A stretch of 64,000 bases of DNA from Listeria monocytogenes. GTDB taxonomy: Bacteria > Bacillota > Bacilli > Lactobacillales > Listeriaceae. The stretch covers positions 1,054,001-1,118,000 of the forward strand of contig NZ_LT906436.1 of NCBI RefSeq assembly GCF_900187225.1. Reading direction: 5' to 3'. Every line of letters starts with the position of its first letter. Position 1 is the first letter of the stretch. The translations under genes and the position numbers were made by a program. A model generated the notes under the pieces. That model was not told where the DNA came from. It saw only the letters and a list, made by a program, of their open reading frames with translations, and did not search any database. Shown piece after piece: positions 46,029 through 56,409 of this stretch.

Positions 46029-48020
46029 TTGAACGATTCAAGGGACTTACATTCCATTTGTTTTGTTTCTACAGAAGTGGAAGATAAGAACAATAACGTA
46101 CATTTTATAGCAGAATCTGCAGATTTATTGGCAGATTGCTTAGTGCTATTAGAGAAAGAGAATAAACACTATTTAACTTTTATGAAAGAAAATTTGAATA
46201 CAATTGCGTTAGCCGAGAAAATCGAATATGCACCAGATATCATTTGCCCAAATAAAGTTTTGAAAGGTAGTTTGTATACAAATCCTGAATGCATAGATAA
46301 CAGCCTTGCTGGTAGTACTTTCTCCAAAGATTTACTTAAGAGAGTAGCAAATGAAATGAAGCAAGAAGTATTTGAATTAACAAGCTTTAATTATTATTGT
46401 TATCATTTGGCGGAGAAGATTGGTCATTTGGGAGAAGAAGCTAGCTATTCGCTCTCTTTGGCGGACTTAGATGACTCGGTTACACGTTTACTTGATATTA
46501 AAGATAATCATTACCGAAAAGATTGGACAATTTTATATTATGTAAATAAGTTTTTAATGATGCATTTAGAAAATTTACCGAAAATTTTTGAAGAATCAGA
46601 TGAAAAATTTCAAATTAATTATTTAGAAAAACTTACTGAACTTATTGCGAAACTGCCGGATGAGGTTATTTTTGAGTTAGATGCGCTCGATTATTTGGTT
46701 CAAAATATATTAAATGATTCATTTGAATGGATTAAATACGAAGCATATCCAGCTTGTTTAACTTTAGCTGAAATAATAAGTCACCGAGCAGCACCAAATA
46801 AATTCACGGATACTAAATGGCTGCGTTTAGAAAAATGTGTCCGAAAAGGTTCTGTAAATCCGCTAAGAAACAAAAAAAATCCAACTGTTTTGACACCAAT
46901 AAAAAAGAAATTTGTTTCTTTTTTTAGCCGTAAAGTGGTGTTTACGATTGCAAAACTGTTACCTGTTGCGAAAGATAATGTTTTGTTAGTTTCGAATAAA
47001 ATTAGTGATTTAGATGCTACTTTCATGCCGATTTACCAGACAATTAAGCAAAAGCATCCTGAAAAGTCTGTGCGTGCGTACATGAAAATGCGACCAGAAG
47101 ATAATCATGCAATGTATTATTTAACATATTTTTGGAATCTTGGAAGAGCAAAGTATGTGTTTTTAGATGACTATTATTATCAATTGTATTCTATTAGAAT
47201 GAGGAAAGAAGCGGAAGTTATTCAGCTTTGGCATGCAGCAGGAGCGTTTAAACGATTCGGTCATAGTTCTCTAGGATTTAAAGACTCCATATCGCTTGAT
47301 TTTGAAACAAGAGCGCACCAAAATTACACAACGAGTGTCATATCATCCAGTGATTTAAAACCGATTTATGCAGAAGCCTTCCATATGGATGAAACCAAAA
47401 TTGAAGCATTTGGTCTACCACGTTTATGGAAGTTATTTGATCAAGACTACAAGGAATTCAGACTAGATTATTTCCAAAAAATGTACCCGCTTCTTAAAGG
47501 GAAAAAAGTGATTACTTATGCACCAACTTTTCGAGGGAATTCAGAAGAGCGAAAAGCATTCCAACTCGAATTAAATTTACGTAAAATGAAAGAGGAACTA
47601 GGACAAGAATATGTAGTAGTAATTAAACTGCATCCATTAGTAAGCGTTGAAACGCAAGTTCCAGAAGATTTAGCTGATTTTGTACTTGATTTTAGTGGAA
47701 TTGAAATGAATGACGTTCTAATCGTAACAGATATTCTAATAACTGATTATTCGTCTGTTATTTATGATTACTCTATCTTGAATAGACCCATTATTTTCTA
47801 CGCATATGATCTTGAAGCCTATTCATTAGAACGTAATTTTTATCATGATTATTTGGAATTTGTTCCAGGTCCAGTGGTTGCTACAACTGAAGAAGCAATT
47901 AAACTTATTCAAACAAATCAAATGATAACAGGGAAGTTACAGGACTTTGCAGAGAAAGCATTTGAATATCATGATGGTGATGCCGCAGCTCGAATTATTG
48001 ATTATGTAATGCAAGATTGA
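46029..48020 (+). CDS. CDP-polyol phosphotransferase-like protein with long N-terminal domain
   Basis: From TTG 46029 (AAAGGAG nine bases upstream) the product is 663 residues. The C-terminal 330 residues are a teichoic acid phosphotransferase domain of the TagB/TagF type: IQLWHAAGAFKRFGHS, YAPTFRGNSEE, VIKLHPLVS and TDILITDYSSVIYDYS. The N-terminal half is unrelated to the fold and helix-rich, with acidic and aromatic residues. No signal peptide or membrane segment is visible, so it should act at the inner membrane face. An in-frame ATG at 45930 lies inside the preceding terminator hairpin and is rejected. It is followed by tarI, so a role in polyol-phosphate chain synthesis is likely. Confidence 0.82.
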   Translation: MNDSRDLHSICFVSTEVEDKNNNVHFIAESADLLADCLVLLEKENKHYLTFMKENLNTIALAEKIEYAPDIICPNKVLKGSLYTNPECIDNSLAGSTFSKDLLKRVANEMKQEVFELTSFNYYCYHLAEKIGHLGEEASYSLSLADLDDSVTRLLDIKDNHYRKDWTILYYVNKFLMMHLENLPKIFEESDEKFQINYLEKLTELIAKLPDEVIFELDALDYLVQNILNDSFEWIKYEAYPACLTLAEIISHRAAPNKFTDTKWLRLEKCVRKGSVNPLRNKKNPTVLTPIKKKFVSFFSRKVVFTIAKLLPVAKDNVLLVSNKISDLDATFMPIYQTIKQKHPEKSVRAYMKMRPEDNHAMYYLTYFWNLGRAKYVFLDDYYYQLYSIRMRKEAEVIQLWHAAGAFKRFGHSSLGFKDSISLDFETRAHQNYTTSVISSSDLKPIYAEAFHMDETKIEAFGLPRLWKLFDQDYKEFRLDYFQKMYPLLKGKKVITYAPTFRGNSEERKAFQLELNLRKMKEELGQEYVVVIKLHPLVSVETQVPEDLADFVLDFSGIEMNDVLIVTDILITDYSSVIYDYSILNRPIIFYAYDLEAYSLERNFYHDYLEFVPGPVVATTEEAIKLIQTNQMITGKLQDFAEKAFEYHDGDAAARIIDYVMQD

Positions 48021-48095
48021 TGTCTGTACAAAAGATATTGAGTTTATGGTACAATAAAGCTATGTTTATTAGTAAAATGTTAAAGGAGACTAAAA

Positions 48096-48806
48096 ATGAT
48101 TTATGCAGAGATATTAGCTGGCGGTAAAGGTACGCGCATGGGAAATGTCAATATGCCGAAGCAGTACTTGCCATTAAAAGGAAAACCAATTATTGTTCAT
48201 ACAATTGAGAAATTCATTTTAAATGACCGTTTTGAAAAAATTATTATTGCAACACCTAAAGATTGGATTAATCACACACAAGATATTATTAAAAAATATA
48301 TTTTTGATTCGCGTGTAATTGTTATTGAAGGCGGAACAGATCGAAATGAAACAATTATGAACGGTATCCGTTATGTAGAAAAAGAATTCGGCTTAAATGA
48401 AGATGATATTATTGTAACGCATGATGCCGTTAGACCATTTATCACGCATCGTATTATTGAAGAAAATATTGATATGGCATTAGAATTTGGCTCTGTAGAT
48501 ACCGTTATCCCTGCAGTTGATACTATTGTAGAATCTACTAACCATGACTTCATCACAGATATTCCAGTTCGTGGCAATATCTATCAAGGTCAAACGCCAC
48601 AAAGCTTTAACATGAAAACTATTCAAAAACATTATAATAATTTAACAGATGATGAAAAACAAATCTTAACAGATGCTTGTAAAATTTGTTTGCTTGCCGG
48701 TGAAAAAGTTAAACTTGTAAACGGTGGAATTTCAAACATAAAAATTACCACTCCATATGATTTAAAAGTGGCAAATGCGATTGTACAGGAGAGGATTAAC
48801 TCATGA
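48096..48806 (+). CDS. tarI: CDP-ribitol pyrophosphorylase TarI (IspD-like)
   Basis: TarI joins ribitol 5-phosphate to CTP, giving the CDP-ribitol used for poly-ribitol teichoic acid. The 236-residue protein belongs to the IspD fold, with [20 protein letters not shown] (residues about 8-27), [10 protein letters not shown] near 110 and [11 protein letters not shown] near 165. TarI rather than IspD is inferred from the following TarJ gene, which overlaps it by four bases. Confidence 0.92.
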   Translation: MIYAEILAGGKGTRMGNVNMPKQYLPLKGKPIIVHTIEKFILNDRFEKIIIATPKDWINHTQDIIKKYIFDSRVIVIEGGTDRNETIMNGIRYVEKEFGLNEDDIIVTHDAVRPFITHRIIEENIDMALEFGSVDTVIPAVDTIVESTNHDFITDIPVRGNIYQGQTPQSFNMKTIQKHYNNLTDDEKQILTDACKICLLAGEKVKLVNGGISNIKITTPYDLKVANAIVQERINS

Positions 48807-49828
48807 TTAACCAAGTATATCGCCTAGTTTCTGAGAGACAATTTGAAGAAGCGAATATTGAAGAAGCACTTACAGAAGATGTTGTTGTAGTAAGACCTAC
48901 ATATCTTTCTATCTGTGCTGCAGATCAGCGTTATTATACAGGTTCTCGCGGAAAAGAAATGCTTTCCAAAAAATTACCAATGGCGCTAATCCATGAAGGT
49001 GTTGGCCAAGTTACGTATGACGCAACTGGCGAGTTTGAAATCGGAACAAAAGTAGTGATGATTCCAAATACACCGACAGAAGATGATCCAGTTATTGCCG
49101 AAAACTATCGTCGCTCTTCGCTATTTCGTTCTAGTGGCTATGACGGCTTAATGCAAGAGAATGTTTTCATGAGAAGAGATCGCGTTGTTCGTTTACCAGA
49201 AAATATGGACATGGAAGTTGCGGCTTATTCTGAGTTAATTTCTGTAGCGTTTCATGCAATTACAAGATTTAAACAAAAAGCAAATGCTAATCAATCTGTA
49301 TTTGGTGTATGGGGCGATGGTAATTTAGGCTTTATCACTTGTCTATTGCTAAAAACTATCTACCCTGAAAGTAAAGTGATTATTTTTGGTAAAACACAAT
49401 ACAAACTTGATTTCTTTTCTTTCGTAGATGAAGCTCATTTAGTTGATGAAATTCCAGAAGGTCTAGTGATTGACAATGCGTTTGAATGCGCTGGTGGCAA
49501 AGGAAGTCAGTACGCAGTTGAACAAATTATTGATTTAATTAAACCAGAAGGAACGATTTCTTTATTGGGCGTTTCTGAGAACCCCATTGAATTTAATTCA
49601 CGTATGGTATTAGAAAAAGGATTGACGGTATTCGGTAGTAGCCGTAGTGGGAAAGAAGATTTCCAAAACACCGTAAATTTTCTTAGTGAAAATGAACGTG
49701 CTGTAGAATACTTATCTAGTCTAATAGGCCAACGTAAAGTAGTTCGTAATTTACAAGATATTATTGAAGCTTTTGAGACGGACTTACGTAATCCATTTGG
49801 CAAAACTGTCATGGAATGGAAAGTATAA
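48803..49828 (+). CDS. tarJ: Ribulose-5-phosphate reductase TarJ
   Basis: TarJ reduces ribulose 5-phosphate to ribitol 5-phosphate with NADPH and works with TarI. The 341-residue medium-chain dehydrogenase has [20 protein letters not shown] (residues about 31-50), with the zinc-ligand Cys, IHEGVGQV near 71, and a nucleotide-binding [15 protein letters not shown] near 169. It starts in the ATGA overlap with tarI. A hairpin terminator follows. Confidence 0.92.
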   Translation: MINQVYRLVSERQFEEANIEEALTEDVVVVRPTYLSICAADQRYYTGSRGKEMLSKKLPMALIHEGVGQVTYDATGEFEIGTKVVMIPNTPTEDDPVIAENYRRSSLFRSSGYDGLMQENVFMRRDRVVRLPENMDMEVAAYSELISVAFHAITRFKQKANANQSVFGVWGDGNLGFITCLLLKTIYPESKVIIFGKTQYKLDFFSFVDEAHLVDEIPEGLVIDNAFECAGGKGSQYAVEQIIDLIKPEGTISLLGVSENPIEFNSRMVLEKGLTVFGSSRSGKEDFQNTVNFLSENERAVEYLSSLIGQRKVVRNLQDIIEAFETDLRNPFGKTVMEWKV

Positions 49829-49839
49829 TATAAAGTATG

Positions 49840-49896
49840 AAAGAAATCTCAGGTCAAATATTATGTCGAAAAGCATAATGGGTCTGAGATTTTCTT
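49840..49896 (+). terminator. Terminator of tarIJ
   Basis: Outer arms AGAAATCTCAG and CTGAGATTTTCT pair with one bulge, and an inner ATTATG/CATAAT stem lies at about 49859-49878. A T5 run follows. Confidence 0.8.
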
Positions 49897-49915
49897 TTTA
49901 ATAAAGAAAGTAGAG

Positions 49916-51076
49916 ATGATAGTGAAAAATATAGCGATTTCTATGTACATGTTTCTGTTAAGTCTATTTTCTTTTTTTAGTCGATTTTTTGGCGTGAAAA
50001 AACGAGTATTGATTATGGCCTCATTCCCAGAAAATACAACAGCGATTTTGAATCAAATGAAAAAAATGGGCTATACTCCGAACACAATTTGTTTTCATAC
50101 AGAGAGAGTTCAATTCAATACTAAAGAACTTGATTTTGTTCGTTTTTCACCTAATAATTTGGCGAATAAATGGAAATTAATGTTTTACTTAAATACATCA
50201 AAAGTGATTTTAGTCGATAACTATTACCCTGAACTAGCAGCGGTTTCTTTTAAAGATGGTGTCGAATGTATTCAATTATGGCATGCAAATGGAGCTTTAA
50301 AACAATTTGGATGGGAAGATAATTCGATTTCAGAACGTTCAGATGCGGACAAAAAAAGATTTAAAGCAGTATATGAACATTTTCTAAAAGTAGTAGTTGG
50401 TTCAGACGAGATGGGCGAAATTTTTAAAAGAAGCTTCTTATTAAATGAATCTCATTTATTAAAAATCGGTGTACCTCGAACGGATGTTTATTTTGAAGAA
50501 AGCCTACAACAGCAAAAAAGAATAGAATGGCGTAATAAATTTCACGCTGAAAATAAAAAAGTGATTTTATATGCACCAACATTTAGAGATAATGAGCTTG
50601 CGGAAGCCAAGTTAGTAATGGATTTTAACGCAATGGAACGAGCTTTTTCAGAGGATTACTTACTGGTTTTAAAATTGCACCCTGCAGTTAAAATAGATGT
50701 ACAAAGTCTAAATACAGATTTTATTATTAATGTAGATAAAAATGTTGCACTTGAAGAACTTTTAGCGGCTGTTGATATACTTATTACTGATTATTCCTCC
50801 ATTCCATTTGAATTTGCTCTTTTTGAAAGACCGATATACTTTTTTAGTTATGACATGGAGAAATATGATAAAGAGCGCGGCTTAATAAAAAATTATCAAG
50901 AAATTATCCCAGGACCAATCTCCCAAACAACGGCAGAGCTTATTGAGCAAATAAAAACGAAGACCACAAGCGAGACTTTAGCACTTTTTTCGAAAAAATG
51001 GAATAAATATTCGGATGGTCATGCAAGTGAACGCATGGTTGTTTATATGAAACAATTAATGGAGGAGGCTAAGTAA
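49916..51076 (+). CDS. tarB: Teichoic acid glycerophosphate transferase, TarB-like
   Basis: The 386-residue protein is a compact CDP-glycerol phosphotransferase, the size of TagB/TarB, the primase that adds the first glycerol phosphate to the lipid-linked disaccharide. It has an N-terminal hydrophobic stretch (MYMFLLSLFSFFSRFFG), CIQLWHANGALKQFGWE near residue 118, LYAPTFRDNE near 215, LKLHPAVKID near 255, and DILITDYSSIPFEFA near 285. It adjoins tarD, whose product CDP-glycerol is the expected donor. The start (ATG 49916 or GTG 49922) lacks a strong ribosome binding site. Confidence 0.85.
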   Translation: MIVKNIAISMYMFLLSLFSFFSRFFGVKKRVLIMASFPENTTAILNQMKKMGYTPNTICFHTERVQFNTKELDFVRFSPNNLANKWKLMFYLNTSKVILVDNYYPELAAVSFKDGVECIQLWHANGALKQFGWEDNSISERSDADKKRFKAVYEHFLKVVVGSDEMGEIFKRSFLLNESHLLKIGVPRTDVYFEESLQQQKRIEWRNKFHAENKKVILYAPTFRDNELAEAKLVMDFNAMERAFSEDYLLVLKLHPAVKIDVQSLNTDFIINVDKNVALEELLAAVDILITDYSSIPFEFALFERPIYFFSYDMEKYDKERGLIKNYQEIIPGPISQTTAELIEQIKTKTTSETLALFSKKWNKYSDGHASERMVVYMKQLMEEAK

Positions 51077-51460
51077 ATGAAAAAGGTTATTACATATGGA
51101 ACATTTGACTTGCTTCATTGGGGGCATATTCACTTATTAAAGCGCGCTAAGGCTCTTGGTGATTATTTAATAGTAGCAATTTCTTCCGATGAATTTAATC
51201 GAATTAAACATAAAGAAGCTTATCATAGTTACGAACACCGTAAATTAATTATTGAAGCAATACGTTATGTGGATGAGGTGATCCCAGAGAATAACTGGGA
51301 ACAAAAAAGAGATGATATAGAGAAATACGGAATCGATGTTTTTGTAATGGGTGATGACTGGGAAGGCGAATTTGATTTTCTAAAAGATGTGTGTGAAGTT
51401 GTTTATCTTCCTCGAACTGAAGGGATTTCTACGTCTCAAATAAAAGATGAACTAAAATAA
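51077..51460 (+). CDS. tarD: Glycerol-3-phosphate cytidylyltransferase
   Basis: TarD/TagD makes CDP-glycerol from CTP and glycerol 3-phosphate. The 127-residue protein has all family signatures: TYGTFDLLHWGHIHLL (residues about 6-21, with the HxGH motif), AISSDEFN near 34, and the RTEGISTSQI motif near 112. It begins directly after tarB, with AGGAGG in the end of that gene. Confidence 0.96.
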   Translation: MKKVITYGTFDLLHWGHIHLLKRAKALGDYLIVAISSDEFNRIKHKEAYHSYEHRKLIIEAIRYVDEVIPENNWEQKRDDIEKYGIDVFVMGDDWEGEFDFLKDVCEVVYLPRTEGISTSQIKDELK

Positions 51461-51481
51461 AAATGTGAGAGGAGCATTCTT

Positions 51482-52465
51482 TTGGAACCTTTAGTAAGTG
51501 TAATTATTCCAGTTTATAATGTAGAAAAGTATGTCAAACGATGCTTGGATTCAGTTCTTGAGCAAACATATCATAACCTCGAAGTTATCGTAGTTAATGA
51601 TGGAGCGACTGATAATTCAGCTAAAGTCATAAAAAGTATCTCAGATAATCGAATTCGTTATTTTGAAAAAGAAAATGGCGGACAAGCTACTGCCCGAAAT
51701 TTTGGATTAGATGTGGCTACGGGAGATTACATCGTGATGGTAGATAGTGATGATTACATTAGCAAAAACCTAATAGAAACTTGTTTGGATACTGTACAAA
51801 AAACGAATGCTGATTTAGTCTTGTTTACTTCATATAATGTGAATCAGGAAGGAAAAATGCAGTATATAAAGCGTGATAAAGGCATCAAAGTTTTAGATGC
51901 AGGTCCAACTCCATGGAACAAATTTTATCAAGCAGATCTATGGAAGGGTTCGCGTTTTCCAGTAGGTTATTGGTATGAAGATCTAGGAATTATTCCAGTC
52001 GTCACGCTAAAAGCAAAAAATCCAGTGAAAATCCAGGACGCACTTTATTACTACATAACTGATAGAGCGGATTCACAATCGAATATTCAACAAGTAGATC
52101 ACTTTTTAGATGTGGTTATTATGTTGGAAAATGTTGAAACAGAATTAAAAAAACTAGGTATTTACGAAGAATCAAAAGATCAACTTGCGTACCTATATAT
52201 AGAACATCTAATTTATCGTTTAGTTTTACGAAAAGCGATTTACATTACGGATAAGCAAGAACGTAAAAAACTTATTAAGAAAATTAGTACAATTATTCAA
52301 GAGAAGTTCCCTAATTGGGGTAGTTATCCTTATCAAGCGGGTGGAAAACTAACGGCAACATTAAAGAAAAAAGCATTATGGCTTTATTTACATCATTTGT
52401 ACTTGTTGGGTGATTTAGTATGGAAATATCCATTTTCTATCAGAAGTAAGCAAACAGGGTTTTAA
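51482..52465 (+). CDS. Family 2 glycosyltransferase
   Basis: The 327-residue protein has an N-terminal GT-A domain: VSVIIPVYNVEKYVKRCLDS (residues about 5-24), LEVIVVNDGATDNSAK (about 34-49), and the DxD motif in YIVMVDSDDYI (about 90-100). The C-terminal third is basic and helical, which suggests membrane contact. The start is TTG 51482 with GAGGAG upstream. It is probably part of one unit with tarB, tarD and the next gene, so it may glycosylate or prime a teichoic acid. Donor and acceptor are unknown. Confidence 0.82.
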   Translation: MEPLVSVIIPVYNVEKYVKRCLDSVLEQTYHNLEVIVVNDGATDNSAKVIKSISDNRIRYFEKENGGQATARNFGLDVATGDYIVMVDSDDYISKNLIETCLDTVQKTNADLVLFTSYNVNQEGKMQYIKRDKGIKVLDAGPTPWNKFYQADLWKGSRFPVGYWYEDLGIIPVVTLKAKNPVKIQDALYYYITDRADSQSNIQQVDHFLDVVIMLENVETELKKLGIYEESKDQLAYLYIEHLIYRLVLRKAIYITDKQERKKLIKKISTIIQEKFPNWGSYPYQAGGKLTATLKKKALWLYLHHLYLLGDLVWKYPFSIRSKQTGF

Positions 52466-52479
52466 AGGAGGTTATCATT

Positions 52480-53493
52480 TTGCATAAATTAAGTGTGGTC
52501 ATTGCCGTATACAATGTTTCTGAGTATATAGAAGCATGCTTAACATCAGTCTTAGAACAAAACTACAAGAATGTGGAATTAATTATTGTCAATGATGGTT
52601 CAACTGATGATACCTTTCAAAAAGTAGAAAAACTAGTAGACGGACATACGAATGTTATTTTGATTGATCAAGAAAACCAAGGTGTTTCTGCTGTCCGAAA
52701 TAATGGTGTAAAAGTCGCTACAGGTGATTATCTAGGCTTTGTCGATGGAGACGATATCATTGCTAAAGATATGTTTCAAAAAATGATGGATTCTTTTGAA
52801 ATGTCGGATGCAGATATGGTAACAATTGGTGTGGCAAGACTTTCAGGAGATAAAGTATACCCTTCTACATTACACGAAAGATATATGGTAGAAAAAAAAG
52901 AAGCCACAACAATTGAAGAAACACCGGCACTTTTATATGATACTACTTCGTGGAATAAAGTATTTAAAAAATCTTTTTGGGATAAACACCATTTGGAATT
53001 TCCAGAGGGCCAAATGTATGAAGATATCGCATTAATGATTCCAGCCTTTTTGTATGCAAAAAAGGTAAATATTATTCCTGATGTTGGCTATTATTGGCGC
53101 AGTCGCGAGGGTGGAGCAAAATCAATCACTCAAAGACGAAATGACATTGCCATGGTGAATGATCGTTTACTTGCTTTGAAAAAAGTAAATCAAGTACTTA
53201 ATGAGAAAAATATTCAGGGTGATTTAAGATATCAAAATGAACGTAAAAACTTTGAAATTGATTTGTTTTCCATGATTGAATGGGCATTTTTAGCGCCGAA
53301 GGATTACTATTTGGCTCTTCAACCACTTATCAAAAATTATGTTGAGCAAGAAATGAAAACAACTGCTTTGAATGATATTCCAAAAGAAAAGAAACGACTT
53401 TTCAAAGCTTTGTTAGCAAATAATCGTCCGGCTTTTCTCCTAAATAGTTACATTTATTTTGGTAAGAAAGCTGTGAAAAAAATAACGAAATAA
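52480..53493 (+). CDS. Family 2 glycosyltransferase
   Basis: This 337-residue protein is a second GT-A enzyme, similar in plan to the gene before it but clearly diverged. It has LSVVIAVYNVSEYIEACL (residues about 3-20), LIIVNDGSTDDTFQK (about 34-48), and the DxD in YLGFVDGDDII (about 85-95). The C-terminal part has KKRLFKALLANNRPAFLLN and a basic end. The start is TTG 52480 with a perfect AGGAGG eight bases upstream. It is the last gene of the envelope island. Confidence 0.82.
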   Translation: MHKLSVVIAVYNVSEYIEACLTSVLEQNYKNVELIIVNDGSTDDTFQKVEKLVDGHTNVILIDQENQGVSAVRNNGVKVATGDYLGFVDGDDIIAKDMFQKMMDSFEMSDADMVTIGVARLSGDKVYPSTLHERYMVEKKEATTIEETPALLYDTTSWNKVFKKSFWDKHHLEFPEGQMYEDIALMIPAFLYAKKVNIIPDVGYYWRSREGGAKSITQRRNDIAMVNDRLLALKKVNQVLNEKNIQGDLRYQNERKNFEIDLFSMIEWAFLAPKDYYLALQPLIKNYVEQEMKTTALNDIPKEKKRLFKALLANNRPAFLLNSYIYFGKKAVKKITK

Positions 53494-53494
53494 G

Positions 53495-53597
53495 AGACAA
53501 AGGACAAAATACTTCGGATCTTTAGTACACTTGTAAACAATTGATTCAAGTGTGCCATTGCATCATTAGAAGTACTATGTCTTAGGCTCTTTTTTTG
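53495..53597 (+). terminator. Probable terminator at the end of the teichoic acid cluster
   Basis: Imperfect outer arms starting AAGAGAC and ending near TAGGCTCTT enclose an ACACTTG/CAAGTGT stem, and a T7 run follows at about 53589. The outer pairing is interrupted, so the call is moderate. Confidence 0.5.
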
Positions 53598-53701
53598 TTA
53601 GTAACAGTTAATTTAATAGTGAATCTACCTTTTATATGCTATGATAATTGGTATATAATAAGTCAAATTAATGCTTATAAAAAATGATAGGAGCAGAAGA
53701 A

Positions 53702-55192
53702 ATGACAAATTTATTTCAAGATGATAGTCTAACGCTGCATACAGACTTATATCAACTAAATATGATGAAAGCGTATTTTGACGATGGACTTCATGAGCGT
53801 AGATCGGTGTTTGAAGTGTTTTTCCGAGATATGCCATTTGATTCGGGTTTTGTTGTGTTTGCGGGGCTAGAACGAATTATTCATTATATGCAAAATTTAC
53901 GTTTTACAGAAACGGATATTGCTTATTTACACGACGAACTTGGTTTTGATGGACCTTTTCTAGAATATTTACGTAACTTTAAATTTAAAGGAAATATTCT
54001 TGCTGCGAAAGAAGGGGAGTTTGTTTTTAAAACAGAGCCAATCCTTCAAGTAGAAGCAAGTCTAGCGGAAGCACAATTAATCGAAACAGCTTTGCTTAAT
54101 ATTGTGAATTTCCAAACGCTGATTGCAACAAAAGCGGCGCGAATCCGTTCTGTTATTGACGACGAAACGTTTGCAGAATTTGGTACAAGACGTGCACAAG
54201 AAATGGATGCGGCTATTTGGGGCACACGAGCAGCTTACATCGGCGGTTGTGATTCGACAAGTAATGTTCGCGCTGGGAAGATTTTCGGCATACCTGTGTC
54301 TGGTACGATGGCACATGCGATGGTTCAAGCTTACCGCGACGAACTAGAAGCATTTAGAAGTTACGCAAAAACGCATTTTGATTCAATTTTCTTAGTAGAT
54401 ACATACGATACGCTAAAATCTGGCGTACCAAATGCGATTAAAGTGGCGAAAGAAATGGGCGATAAAATTAACTTTATCGGCATCCGCCTAGATAGTGGCG
54501 ATATGGCTTTCTTATCTAAAAAAGCACGCCAAATGTTAGACGAAGCTGGCTTTACAGAAGCAAAAATCTTTGCTTCAAGTGACTTAGACGAACATACTAT
54601 TTTATCCCTAAAAGCGCAAAAAGCAAAAATCGATTCTTGGGGCGTTGGCACAAAACTAATCACCGCGTACGACCAACCAGCACTAGGTGCCGTTTACAAA
54701 ATGGCGGCAATTGCTGATGAAAATGATATTTTACAAGATTCGATTAAACTTTCAAGTAACACCGAAAAAGTGTCGACACCTGGTAAAAAGAAAGTTTACC
54801 GGATTATTACGAATGAAGATGGCTTGAAAGCGGAAGGCGATTATATTGCTTTAGCGGACGAATCACTTGAGAATGTCGACAAACTAACAATGTTCCACCC
54901 AGTTCATACGTATATTATGAAGACAGTCGAGAATTTCACCGCGCGTGAGCTACTTGTACCGATTTTCCAAAATGGGGAACTTGTGTATGATATGCCTTCA
55001 CTCGATGAAATTAAAGCTTATAAAGAAGAGAACTTGGCGCTACTTTGGGACGAATACAAACGAACCGTTCGTCCGGAGCAATACCCAGTTGATTTAAGTG
55101 TAAAATGTTGGAAAAATAAGATGCGTAATATCGAAAAGGTACGTAAAAGTGTCCAGCTTCATTCACCAGTTGAACTAGATATGCCGTTTTAG
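53702..55192 (+). CDS. pncB: Nicotinate phosphoribosyltransferase
   Basis: PncB makes nicotinate mononucleotide from nicotinate and PRPP for NAD salvage. The 496-residue product has [15 protein letters not shown] (residues about 12-26), [15 protein letters not shown] near 158, [20 protein letters not shown] near 188, with the active-site His, and [18 protein letters not shown] near 259. ATG 53702 with an AGGAG site is chosen over an in-frame ATG six codons upstream. It is followed 11 nt later by nadE, so the pair carries salvage through to NAD together with the adenylyltransferase encoded elsewhere. Confidence 0.95.
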   Translation: MTNLFQDDSLTLHTDLYQLNMMKAYFDDGLHERRSVFEVFFRDMPFDSGFVVFAGLERIIHYMQNLRFTETDIAYLHDELGFDGPFLEYLRNFKFKGNILAAKEGEFVFKTEPILQVEASLAEAQLIETALLNIVNFQTLIATKAARIRSVIDDETFAEFGTRRAQEMDAAIWGTRAAYIGGCDSTSNVRAGKIFGIPVSGTMAHAMVQAYRDELEAFRSYAKTHFDSIFLVDTYDTLKSGVPNAIKVAKEMGDKINFIGIRLDSGDMAFLSKKARQMLDEAGFTEAKIFASSDLDEHTILSLKAQKAKIDSWGVGTKLITAYDQPALGAVYKMAAIADENDILQDSIKLSSNTEKVSTPGKKKVYRIITNEDGLKAEGDYIALADESLENVDKLTMFHPVHTYIMKTVENFTARELLVPIFQNGELVYDMPSLDEIKAYKEENLALLWDEYKRTVRPEQYPVDLSVKCWKNKMRNIEKVRKSVQLHSPVELDMPF

Positions 55193-55203
55193 GAGGAATT
55201 ATA

Positions 55204-56028
55204 ATGGAAATCAGAGAAAGAATTTTAGCAGATATGCAAGTGGCAGAAACGATTGATGCACATGAAGAAATCCGAAAAAGTGTCGAGTTTTTAAAAGCAT
55301 ATTTAAAAAAGAATACGTTCTTAAAAAGCTTTGTTCTTGGGATTTCTGGGGGACAAGATTCGACTTTAACAGGAAAACTAGCACAGATGGCGATAAGCGA
55401 AATGCGAGCGGAAACAGGTGACGATGAGTACCAATTCTTCGCTGTGAGCTTGCCATACGGAACGCAACTAGATGAATCGGACCGTCAAGATGCACTGAAC
55501 TTTATGGAACCAGATAATCGTTTAACCGTAAATATTAAAGCTTCAGTGGATGCGAGTGTTGCGGCGCTTGCGGAAGCGGGAGTGGAACTATCTGATTTTG
55601 CTAAAGGTAACGAAAAAGCGCGCGAACGGATGAAAGTACAATATGCGATTGCGGCAATGCATAAAGGCGTCGTTGTTGGAACCGATCACTCCGCAGAAGC
55701 TGTTACTGGCTTTTATACGAAATACGGCGACGGTGGAACGGATATTAACCCACTGTTCCGCTTGAATAAAAGACAAGGCAAGGCGCTTCTTAAAGAGCTC
55801 GGCTGCCCAGAACATCTATATTTGAAAAAACCGACAGCAGATTTAGAAGATAATAAACCGGCACTTCCTGATGAGGTCGCGCTTGGTGTGACTTATGACC
55901 AAATTGACGATTACTTGGAAGGCAAAGAAGTTCCAGCAGATGCTGCGGCAAAAATTGAGAACTGGTTTATTAAAACCGAACATAAACGCCATATGGCAAT
56001 TACTATATTTGACGATTTCTGGAAATAG
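55204..56028 (+). CDS. nadE: NAD synthetase (ammonia-dependent)
   Basis: NadE converts nicotinate adenine dinucleotide to NAD. The 274-residue protein has the pyrophosphatase P-loop [14 protein letters not shown] (residues about 48-61), [20 protein letters not shown] near 159-178, and [12 protein letters not shown] near 181. There is no N-terminal glutaminase domain, so it uses ammonia. It has an AGGAGG site and lies between pncB and a small ABM-domain gene. Confidence 0.96.
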   Translation: MEIRERILADMQVAETIDAHEEIRKSVEFLKAYLKKNTFLKSFVLGISGGQDSTLTGKLAQMAISEMRAETGDDEYQFFAVSLPYGTQLDESDRQDALNFMEPDNRLTVNIKASVDASVAALAEAGVELSDFAKGNEKARERMKVQYAIAAMHKGVVVGTDHSAEAVTGFYTKYGDGGTDINPLFRLNKRQGKALLKELGCPEHLYLKKPTADLEDNKPALPDEVALGVTYDQIDDYLEGKEVPADAAAKIENWFIKTEHKRHMAITIFDDFWK

Positions 56029-56040
56029 GAGGCTGTTTAA

Positions 56041-56349
56041 ATGAAAGTTGGTTATGGTTTATTAACTGCATTTTATACACACCCAGGAGAAAAAGACAAT
56101 TTAGTGAAAATCTTGCTTGAAGCAGCAGAGGCTTTGGCTGATTACAACACGTGTATCCAATATATCGTCAGTGAATCTGAAACCGAGGCAGATACGGTGT
56201 TTGTTTCTGAGATTTGGGTCGACAAAGGGCATCATGCAGCATCACTTGATAACCCAGCAGTACAAGAAATAATTGCGCGCGCCAAACCGATGATAAAAGA
56301 AATAAAACAAATACAAGAATTAGACATACTCGGTGGAAAAGGCGTATAA
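56041..56349 (+). CDS. Small ABM-domain (antibiotic monooxygenase-like) protein
   Basis: The 102-residue protein matches the dimeric alpha-beta barrel (ABM/YgiN-like) fold. The N-terminal strand YGLLTAFYTHPGEKDNL, a central CIQYIVSESETEADTVFVSE and the HHAASLDNPAVQE helix fit the family. Members include quinol monooxygenases and haem-degrading enzymes, but the fold also carries non-enzymatic proteins. The gap of 12 nt to nadE suggests the same transcript. I assign no substrate. Confidence 0.75.
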   Translation: MKVGYGLLTAFYTHPGEKDNLVKILLEAAEALADYNTCIQYIVSESETEADTVFVSEIWVDKGHHAASLDNPAVQEIIARAKPMIKEIKQIQELDILGGKGV

Positions 56350-56362
56350 TTTTAACAACAAG

Positions 56363-56396
56363 AATGATTCTGGGACTCTCCTGGAATCATTTTTTT
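56363..56396 (+). terminator. Terminator before the orphan PTS IIB gene
   Basis: AATGATTC at 56363-56370 pairs with GAATCATT at 56384-56391, with partial pairing inside. T7 follows and runs straight into the GGAGGG ribosome binding site of the next gene. Confidence 0.7.
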
Positions 56397-56409
56397 GGAG
56401 GGATGACAA

